Assembly: GCA_964495345.1 (NCBI GenBank)
Contig: CAZBVV010000077.1
Coordinates: forward strand, 1 to 8,710
DNA: 8,710 bases
Direction: 5' to 3'
DNA from: UBA1081 sp964495345
Lineage (GTDB): Bacteria; Bacillota; Clostridia; Oscillospirales; Acutalibacteraceae
Shown: positions 1 through 4,825 of the stretch, piece after piece
Position numbering within the stretch: the first letter of the stretch is position 1
Layout: the number at the start of each line of letters is the position of its first letter
Translations under genes and position numbers: made by a program
The notes under the pieces: generated by a model
Database searches by the model: none
The model's input: the letters and a program-made list of their open reading frames with translations, nothing else
Told to the model about the DNA's origin: nothing

Positions 1-54
1 ACTGTAAATCTGTTGTCAACGACTTCGGTGGTTCGAATCCACCCTCTTCCACCA
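1..54 (+). tRNA. tRNA-Tyr (anticodon GUA), 3' part; 5' end lies before the window
   Basis: The window opens inside the anticodon loop (2-8), with anticodon GTA at 4-6. The 3' anticodon strand is 9-13. A long variable arm (about 14-26) has a short GTC/GAC stem at 15-17 and 21-23, as expected of a class II tRNA such as bacterial tRNA-Tyr. The T arm is perfect: GGTGG 27-31, loop TTCGAAT 32-38, CCACC 39-43. The 3' acceptor strand CTCTTCC (44-50) would pair with a 5' GGAAGAG outside the window. Discriminator A51 and an encoded CCA (52-54) follow. The D arm and 5' acceptor strand are missing only because of the window edge. Confidence 0.95.
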
Positions 55-57
55 TAG

Positions 58-99
58 TGAGTATTCATAACGGATTTGACCTGTGAATACTCATTTTTT
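58..99 (+). terminator. Intrinsic terminator of the tRNA gene
   Basis: A perfect 10-bp inverted repeat, TGAGTATTCA (58-67) and TGAATACTCA (84-93), with a 16-nt loop is followed directly by a run of six T (94-99). It starts 4 nt after the tRNA CCA, so it most likely ends the tRNA transcript. Confidence 0.9.
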
Positions 100-123
100 A
101 TATCTTTTTTCAAAATATGTAAA

Positions 124-178
124 CCCACTATGACACTTTCAGTTTTTTAACTGCAAAGATGTTAAGTGGGATTTTTTT
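124..178 (+). terminator. Second terminator-like hairpin
   Basis: CCCACT (124-129) pairs with AGTGGG (165-170). Inside it, an interrupted stem ends in CAGTT (140-144) and AACTG (149-153) around a T4 loop. A run of seven T (172-178) follows the base. The stem is long but has bulges, so it is weaker evidence than the hairpin at 58-99. It may be a backup stop protecting the next gene from tRNA transcription. Confidence 0.55.
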
Positions 179-208
179 ATGATTTAATATTGTTAACATC
201 CAACGATA

Positions 209-237
209 TTGCACTTTGTGCAAAAGAATGGTATAAC
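209..237 (+). promoter_or_regulatory. Promoter with overlapping palindrome, upstream of the beta-propeller gene
   Basis: The -10 is TATAAC (232-237), preceded by TG one base away (229-230), making an extended -10. A weak -35, TTGCAC (209-214), stands 17 nt upstream. The -35 is the left arm of a perfect inverted repeat TTGCAC-TTT-GTGCAA (209-223), which could be a repressor operator. The start of transcription would be near 244, leaving a leader of only about 12 nt that still contains the ribosome binding site (244-249). That short leader is the main reason for caution. Confidence 0.5.
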
Positions 238-255
238 TTAGTTGAGGTGATAGAA

Positions 256-1368
256 ATGAAAGATGATAAACTTTCAGATTTGTCGATACAATCAACTATG
301 AGCGATAATATTATATTGGAAAAACTCCCTGCATCTATTACAGTATTTGCCGAGCAAAGCGGCAGTCATTTGCAAGGTATTGCTATTGACACTGAGCGTA
401 AATATATGTACTGTTCATTTACTACCTGCCTTATAAAAGCTGATATAAACGGAGCTGTTGTAGGGTCCGTAAAAGGACTTGTCGGGCATTTAGGGTGCAT
501 AGCATATAATCATTCGGACGGTAAGATATACGGTTCTCTTGAATTTAAGAACGATGCCATAGGAAAAGGAATTTTAAAAAATATAGGCTATACGGGAGAA
601 GTCAAGGACGGTTTTTACGTTGTCAGCTTCGATGCAAATAAGATTAATCGTATGGATATGGATGCCGAAAAAGACGATGTTATGAAATCTGTATTTTTGA
701 ATGAGGTATATAACGATTATACTGCTCCCGGTCACAATTTCGGATGCAGCGGAATTGACGGAATAACCTTTGCACCGCAGATTACTGAAAAAGGTGCATC
801 AAAATATCTTTATATTGCATACGGTATTTATGGCGATACCACAAGGGATAACAACGATTATCAAGTAATTTTGCAATACGATATTTCTGCTTGGGACAAA
901 TATGCTAAACCACTTAACCAGCTTAATATGCACCGCTGCGGTCCTGAAAAACCAAACGCAAAATATTTTGTTTACACAGGCAATACAACCTATGGTATTC
1001 AGAATCTGGAATATGACCGTTTTTCAGATGTTATGATTGCCGCTGTATATAAGGGAAAAAAAGAACAATTCCCAAACTATCCGATGTTTTTTATCGACTG
1101 CACAAAAAAGCCGCAAACAGAAATTTTAAAGGGCGTCGGTGAAAAGGGATTGGTGCTAAAGCTAACCGATTTGGGTAGCGGCGTTTGCAACTGCCAAATA
1201 TGCGGCTCAACATTTGCGTACGGTTCTACGGGGATAGCAAGTCTTGGCGAAGGTTACTTTTACATAGCAGAGCCACTTAAAATTGACGGTTGTTACGGGG
1301 GTAAAATTGATTTATACAAGCTTGACCGTGAAAATTTAACTTTTGTAAAGGTTGATACTTCGATTTAA
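256..1368 (+). CDS. Predicted beta-propeller-like protein of unknown function, 370 aa
   Basis: I do not recognise a characterised homologue. The ATG at 256 is chosen because GAGGTG (244-249) stands 6 nt before it. An in-frame GTG at 166 lies inside the 124-178 hairpin and has no ribosome binding site. The protein has no signal peptide or membrane segment, so it is probably cytoplasmic. It consists of recurring short beta-strand patterns: GIAIDTERKYMYCSF near residue 40, CIAYNHSDGKIYGSLE near 80, YLYIAYGIYG, GIQNLEYD, and GYFYIAEP near 335. These suggest an NHL/YncE-like propeller. A C-x-C-x-x-C cluster (Cys311, Cys313, Cys316) precedes the last blade and could bind a metal, though this is unproven. 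The gene is more AT-rich than the regulatory genes after it. It ends 31 nt before the response regulator with no terminator between, so co-transcription is possible. Alternatives are a secreted-type sugar or lactonase-like propeller without export, or a stand-alone enzyme. Confidence 0.75.
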   Translation: MKDDKLSDLSIQSTMSDNIILEKLPASITVFAEQSGSHLQGIAIDTERKYMYCSFTTCLIKADINGAVVGSVKGLVGHLGCIAYNHSDGKIYGSLEFKNDAIGKGILKNIGYTGEVKDGFYVVSFDANKINRMDMDAEKDDVMKSVFLNEVYNDYTAPGHNFGCSGIDGITFAPQITEKGASKYLYIAYGIYGDTTRDNNDYQVILQYDISAWDKYAKPLNQLNMHRCGPEKPNAKYFVYTGNTTYGIQNLEYDRFSDVMIAAVYKGKKEQFPNYPMFFIDCTKKPQTEILKGVGEKGLVLKLTDLGSGVCNCQICGSTFAYGSTGIASLGEGYFYIAEPLKIDGCYGGKIDLYKLDRENLTFVKVDTSI

Positions 1369-1399
1369 TATATAATGCAATATTAGAGGTGGTGTTGAT

Positions 1400-2083
1400 A
1401 TGCGACTTTTGCTTGTGGAAGATGAAAAAAGAATGGCGCAGGCTTTATGTGAAATACTGCGTCTTGAAAAATATGAGGTAGATCATTGTGTTAACGGGCT
1501 CGATGGTTTGACAGCCGCCCTGAGCGATATATACGACATTATCATCCTTGATGTTATGCTCCCCGGAATGAATGGATATGAAATTGCTAAAAAAACTCGT
1601 CAAAATGGAATTCGCACACCGATTCTGATGCTGACGGCAAAAGCGGAGCTTGATGACAAAGTGACAGGTCTTGACAGTGGTGCAGACGATTATCTTACAA
1701 AACCGTTTATGACAAAAGAACTGTTAGCACGGTTGCGTGCTCTCAGCAGACGAAACATCAATACGGCAGACGGCACGCTTACCTACGGAGATATTTTGCT
1801 TGATACCAATACATCGTTGCTATCCTGCCCTACTAACGGACAAAGTGTACGGCTGAGCGAAAAGGAATACCATATCCTGGAATATCTCATTGCAAATCAA
1901 GGACAAATCCTTACACGTGAACAGCTTGCCGTCAAGCTCTGGGGTTTTGAAAACGAAGCCGAGTATAACAATGTGGAAGTATATATGTCCTTTACCCGTA
2001 AGAAGCTGTCTTTTGTGGGAGCAAAGACAGAGATCAAGGCGGTGCGTGGTGTCGGCTACGAATTGAGGTGGGACGATGTTTAA
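1400..2083 (+). CDS. OmpR/PhoB-family response regulator, 227 aa
   Basis: A DNA-binding regulator activated by phosphotransfer from the kinase encoded next. The receiver domain (residues 1-118) has the acidic pocket E7-D8, phospho-acceptor D51 in ILDVMLPGMNG, T79 and K101 in the LTKPF motif. The C-terminal winged helix-turn-helix (about 125-225) has the LSEKEYHILEYL helix, the recognition helix region NNVEVYMSFTRKKL (190-203) and the closing RGVGYEL wing. All catalytic residues are present and the length is normal for the family. The ATG at 1400 follows AGGTGG (1387-1392) by 7 nt. The 3' end overlaps the kinase start by 8 nt, so the two are probably translationally coupled. Family members bind tandem direct repeats spaced about 11 bp. 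Such a repeat lies just after the kinase gene (3317-3334), which suggests the VTC operon as a target. A perfect TATAAT (1371-1376) lies upstream but has no -35 at good spacing. The physiological signal is unknown. Confidence 0.95.
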   Translation: MRLLLVEDEKRMAQALCEILRLEKYEVDHCVNGLDGLTAALSDIYDIIILDVMLPGMNGYEIAKKTRQNGIRTPILMLTAKAELDDKVTGLDSGADDYLTKPFMTKELLARLRALSRRNINTADGTLTYGDILLDTNTSLLSCPTNGQSVRLSEKEYHILEYLIANQGQILTREQLAVKLWGFENEAEYNNVEVYMSFTRKKLSFVGAKTEIKAVRGVGYELRWDDV

Positions 2084-3308
2084 AAAGTCAAGAAAAAAGA
2101 TCGTTGCCGCAATCATGAGCATTTTAACTATTCTCTGGGTGGGAACGCTTTGCGTAATCTATGGCTCCAGTTATTTTGAGGTTACTACAACAAATCTGGA
2201 AATGTTAAAGGAACACGCAGAGCAATATATGTTGGAAAAGCCTATGGATGGTGTCTTTAACCCAATGAAGCCTTCTCCCGACAGAGCCCCTCATGTTGAT
2301 ACAAATCAATTCAAAGTATCCGTCTTTTATACGGTTGCCTTTTCTTATGACAACAGTGTCATCGAGATAAAGAACGATGACGCCGCCATTTATACCGATG
2401 CCGAACTGGAAGAGGCAGCAAGGCGGGTGATTAAAAAAACCGAAGAAAGCGGAACAATCGACAACCTGGTGTACTATAAGACGGACAAGGGCGGATACAC
2501 GCTCGTTTCGTTTATGGATAATACGATTGTTCGTGAAAGTATGAACACACTGTTCCGATATACACTTATCTTTGGCGGTGTAGCCATCGCTATACTGTAT
2601 TTCCTTGCTGTGTATTTGGCAAAAAGGATCGTAACGCCACTTGAAGAAAGCTATCAAAAGCAAAAGCAGTTTATATCCGATGCCGGTCATGAACTGAAAA
2701 CACCCGTGTCGGTGGTAAGTGCAAACGCTGAGCTGTTATCCCGTGAGATTGGCGACAACAGGTGGCTATCCAATATTCAATACGAAAACGAAAGAATGGG
2801 TAAATTAGTTGGAGAACTCTTGGAGCTTACAAGAACAGAGAATGTAAAGCCTCAGACGGAGTATCTTGATTTGAGCCGTTTGGTTGCCGGCGGCACACTT
2901 CCTTTTGAGAGTGTTGCCTTTGACAATGGCTTGACACTCCACTCGCAGATAGCAGACGGCATTACGGTTTCAGGCAACAGTACGCAGTTGAGCCAGCTCG
3001 TGTCCACCCTTGTTGATAACGCCATACAGCACAGTCAAAACGGCAAAGAGGTATTCGTAAGCCTCACACAGACCAGAAATGTTGCTGTGCTCTCGGTTAT
3101 CAATGACGGAGAGCCTATCCCGCAAGAACAGATGGCACACCTGTTTGAACGTTTCTACCGTGTAGATGAAGCACGTAATGGTGAGGGCAAGCATTACGGA
3201 CTCGGTCTTGCGATTGCAAAAGCTATTACAGAAGCTCATCACGGAAAAATAGATGTATCTTGCTATGACGGAAAGGTATGCTTTACCGTCCGACTCCCGA
3301 AAACATAA
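2076..3308 (+). CDS. Membrane sensor histidine kinase, 410 aa
   Basis: The partner of the preceding response regulator. TM1 spans about residues 9-30, an extracytoplasmic sensor region about 31-160, and TM2 about 162-182. The phospho-acceptor histidine is H205 in the H-box FISDAGHELKTP. The ATPase domain shows an N-box (LVDNAIQHS, N315), G1 (INDGEPIP, D344 and G345), F-box (FERFYR, 357-362) and G2 (YGLGLAIAKA, 374-383). All kinase motifs are intact. Only about 20 residues separate TM2 from the H-box, so a full HAMP domain (about 50 residues) does not fit. A stub resembling its start (KRIVTPLEE) remains. The start ATG overlaps the regulator's stop by 8 nt, with GAGGTGGG (2065-2072) inside the regulator's coding sequence as the ribosome binding site. 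The sensor domain has no motif that I can link to a ligand. The gene directly precedes the VTC-DUF4956-lipoprotein operon, so a cell-envelope or phosphate-related signal is a reasonable guess. Confidence 0.95.
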   Translation: MFKKSRKKIVAAIMSILTILWVGTLCVIYGSSYFEVTTTNLEMLKEHAEQYMLEKPMDGVFNPMKPSPDRAPHVDTNQFKVSVFYTVAFSYDNSVIEIKNDDAAIYTDAELEEAARRVIKKTEESGTIDNLVYYKTDKGGYTLVSFMDNTIVRESMNTLFRYTLIFGGVAIAILYFLAVYLAKRIVTPLEESYQKQKQFISDAGHELKTPVSVVSANAELLSREIGDNRWLSNIQYENERMGKLVGELLELTRTENVKPQTEYLDLSRLVAGGTLPFESVAFDNGLTLHSQIADGITVSGNSTQLSQLVSTLVDNAIQHSQNGKEVFVSLTQTRNVAVLSVINDGEPIPQEQMAHLFERFYRVDEARNGEGKHYGLGLAIAKAITEAHHGKIDVSCYDGKVCFTVRLPKT

Positions 3309-3316
3309 AAATAAAT

Positions 3317-3334
3317 TTCAATCAAACTTCAATC
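3317..3334 (+). promoter_or_regulatory. Candidate response-regulator binding site (direct repeat)
   Basis: Two identical 7-mers TTCAATC at 3317-3323 and 3328-3334 begin 11 bp apart, one helical turn, on the same DNA face. They flank or cover the -35 position of the promoter at 3344-3349. OmpR/PhoB-family regulators typically bind such tandem repeats and activate promoters with poor -35 elements. The repeat and spacing are seen directly. Binding by the regulator encoded at 1400-2083 is inference. Confidence 0.6.
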
Positions 3335-3349
3335 TTCCTCCTGTATAAT
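3321..3349 (+). promoter_or_regulatory. Promoter of the VTC-DUF4956-lipoprotein operon
   Basis: A perfect -10, TATAAT (3344-3349), is found 17 nt after a very poor -35 (ATCAAA, 3321-3326). The pattern fits an activator-dependent promoter whose -35 function is supplied by a regulator bound to the TTCAATC repeats. Transcription would begin near 3356, giving a leader of about 25 nt that carries the ribosome binding site but not the upstream arm of the hairpin at 3337-3371. Confidence 0.6.
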
Positions 3350-3371
3350 AATGTCATCAAAGTACAGGAGG
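3337..3371 (+). promoter_or_regulatory. Hairpin masking the VTC gene ribosome binding site; possible weak terminator
   Basis: CCTCCTGTA (3337-3345) is perfectly complementary to TACAGGAGG (3363-3371), with a 17-nt loop; T3336 and G3372 could add a wobble pair. The 3' arm contains the AGGAGG ribosome binding site (3366-3371) for the GTG start at 3381. RNA reading through from the kinase gene would hide this site. RNA starting near 3356 would lack the upstream arm and leave it free. The stem is followed by GTTTGTTTTG, so it could also act as a modest intrinsic terminator for the kinase operon. Confidence 0.6.
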
Positions 3372-3380
3372 GTTTGTTTT

Positions 3381-4121
3381 GTGGCTTTTCAAACGGTATT
3401 TAAACGCTATGAAATGAAATATATGATAACTGCCGAGCAAAAGCAAAAGGTACTTGCGGCAATAATGCCATATATGAAATTAGATAAATATGGGCGTACT
3501 ACAATCCGCAACATCTACTACGATACCGACACTTATCTTCTCATACGGCGTTCAATAGAGAAACCGATGTATAAAGAAAAACTGCGTGTCCGCAGTTACT
3601 CTCAGACAGATCCGAGCAGTACGGTCTTTGTAGAATTAAAAAAGAAATATAAGCACGTGGTATACAAACGGCGTATTTCTCTGTCCGAAAGGGAGGCAAT
3701 TCAATGGCTTGGCGGAAAGCAGCCCTGTCAAAAACACACACAAATATCCGATGAGATAGATTACTTCCTCGGATATTACAAAAATCTGCAGCCAACCGTT
3801 TTTCTTTCCTATGAGAGAGAAGCCTTTTATTCAAAGGATGGTTCGGATTTTCGTGTGACCTTTGACGACACAATTCTTTGCCGACAAGAGGATCTTTCTT
3901 TGGGCTCCGAGGTGTACGGAACGTCGATTCTTCCCGAAGGAATGGTCTTAATGGAGATCAAATGCTCCGGAGGAATCCCACTGTGGATGACTCGTGTTCT
4001 CTCTGAAGAGCACATATACAAAACGTCGTTTTCAAAATACGGAACGGCATATCGCACGCTGATTTTTCCGCAGTTGTGCGAAACACACACAACTATGATG
4101 GAGGCATCACAAAATGTTTGA
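3381..4121 (+). CDS. VTC-domain (polyphosphate polymerase type) protein, 246 aa
   Basis: A stand-alone triphosphate-tunnel-metalloenzyme fold of the VTC type (PF09359). In yeast Vtc4 this domain makes polyphosphate from ATP. Visible tunnel residues are: FKRYEMKY near the N-terminus (R9, E11, K13), the basic strand KEKLRVRSY (K65, K67, R69, R71), VELKKKY (E85, K87), YKRR (K96-R98), YERE (E145, R146), FDD (D162, D163), MEIK (E192, K194) and SKYG (K219). All the paired acidic and basic strands of the family seem present, so the enzyme is likely active. No SPX domain and no membrane segment are present. The GTG at 3381 is chosen because AGGAGG (3366-3371) stands 9 nt before it and family members begin near the FKRYE motif; an ATG at 3351 lies upstream of that ribosome binding site. 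The 3' end overlaps the DUF4956 gene by 8 nt. The product could be polyphosphate or another phosphorylated compound. Bacterial members are poorly characterised. Confidence 0.88.
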   Translation: MAFQTVFKRYEMKYMITAEQKQKVLAAIMPYMKLDKYGRTTIRNIYYDTDTYLLIRRSIEKPMYKEKLRVRSYSQTDPSSTVFVELKKKYKHVVYKRRISLSEREAIQWLGGKQPCQKHTQISDEIDYFLGYYKNLQPTVFLSYEREAFYSKDGSDFRVTFDDTILCRQEDLSLGSEVYGTSILPEGMVLMEIKCSGGIPLWMTRVLSEEHIYKTSFSKYGTAYRTLIFPQLCETHTTMMEASQNV

Positions 4122-4809
4122 AAATTTATTTAGAGGTTTATTTGATTCTGATCTTACTACTGTCATCAGCGTGACAGATTTTATGCTCTGCTTGGGAAGC
4201 TCGCTTGTATTGGGACTTGTAATGGCGTTGTCTTATATGTATCGCACCCGTTATACGAAGAGCTTTGTTGTAACGCTTGCTTTGCTCCCCTCGGTTGTTT
4301 GTATCGTTATTATGATGGTCAACGGAAATGTTGGTGCAGGTGTTGCCGTTGCAGGTGCGTTCAGTCTTGTGCGTTTCCGTTCTGTTCCCGGAACGGCTAA
4401 AGAAATTTGCACGCTATTCCTTGCAATGGGTGCCGGACTTATCGCGGGTATGGGATATCTCGGTTTTGCAGCTTTGTTTACGCTCGTTATGTGCGTGATG
4501 TTCATATTGTATAACCGTCTGGATTTCGGTGCTAAGAAAAATGCAGCAACCTACAAAATTATTACCATTGTTATTCCCGAGGATCTGGATTATTCCGGTG
4601 TGTTTGATGACATATTCAAAACATATACTACTTCCTTTGACCTTGCCCGTGTTAAGACCACGAATATGGGTAGTATGTTCAAACTCACATACAATATTAC
4701 ACTTCGTGACAGTGCCTTGGAAAAAGAAATGATCGATAAGCTCCGTTGCCGTAACGGTAATCTTGAAATTACCGTATCCAAGCAGGAAACTACGGTGTCT
4801 GAGCTTTAA
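4114..4809 (+). CDS. DUF4956 family membrane protein, 231 aa
   Basis: A polytopic membrane protein of unknown function. Hydrophobic segments lie at about residues 22-42, 50-68, 72-86, 97-115 and 115-133, giving four or five membrane spans. The family signature is GAFSLVRFRSVPGTAKEI (81-98), a conserved basic loop between membrane segments. The soluble C-terminal part (about 145-225) has the alternating strand and helix pattern of a small ferredoxin/ACT-like domain, a layout that resembles MgtC-type proteins. The start ATG follows GGAGG (4100-4104) by 9 nt and overlaps the VTC gene stop by 8 nt, so the two proteins are probably made in fixed ratio and may form a complex. The lipoprotein gene begins 16 nt downstream. 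My inference is that this is the membrane partner, perhaps the conduit, for the product of the cytosolic VTC domain. A regulatory or ion-transport role cannot be excluded. Confidence 0.88.
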   Translation: MFENLFRGLFDSDLTTVISVTDFMLCLGSSLVLGLVMALSYMYRTRYTKSFVVTLALLPSVVCIVIMMVNGNVGAGVAVAGAFSLVRFRSVPGTAKEICTLFLAMGAGLIAGMGYLGFAALFTLVMCVMFILYNRLDFGAKKNAATYKIITIVIPEDLDYSGVFDDIFKTYTTSFDLARVKTTNMGSMFKLTYNITLRDSALEKEMIDKLRCRNGNLEITVSKQETTVSEL

Positions 4810-4825
4810 TGAGGAGTGGTTATTT

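Noticed and set aside
1..54. tRNA 3' end as a phage or island attachment site
   Set aside because: No second copy of the tRNA 3' end is visible in the window and there is no integrase or other mobility gene.
166..255. Upstream GTG start extending the propeller protein by 30 residues
   Set aside because: The GTG lies in the 3' arm of the 124-178 hairpin, has no ribosome binding site, and the extension would be translated across a T-run and the promoter. The ATG at 256 has a well-spaced GAGGTG.
1371..1376. TATAAT as a separate promoter for the response regulator
   Set aside because: No -35 at 16-18 nt, the only TTGATA (1352-1357) is 13 nt away, and the start would fall almost on the ribosome binding site. 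The nearby ACTTCGATTT only loosely resembles the TTCAATC repeats and is not paired.
2205..2690. Long open frame on the minus strand within the kinase gene, and similar minus-strand frames elsewhere
   Set aside because: They lie entirely opposite strongly supported genes, lack recognisable motifs and clear ribosome binding sites, and read as low-complexity or random sequence.
3351..3380. ATG at 3351 as start of the VTC protein
   Set aside because: It precedes the predicted transcription start (about 3356) and the AGGAGG site itself, and adds ten residues before the family N-terminus. GTG 3381 fits the ribosome binding site.
4763..4825. TTG start at 4763 for the lipoprotein
   Set aside because: It lies inside the DUF4956 gene, and the extension would put 21 residues before a textbook lipoprotein signal peptide. 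The ATG at 4826 has a ribosome binding site.
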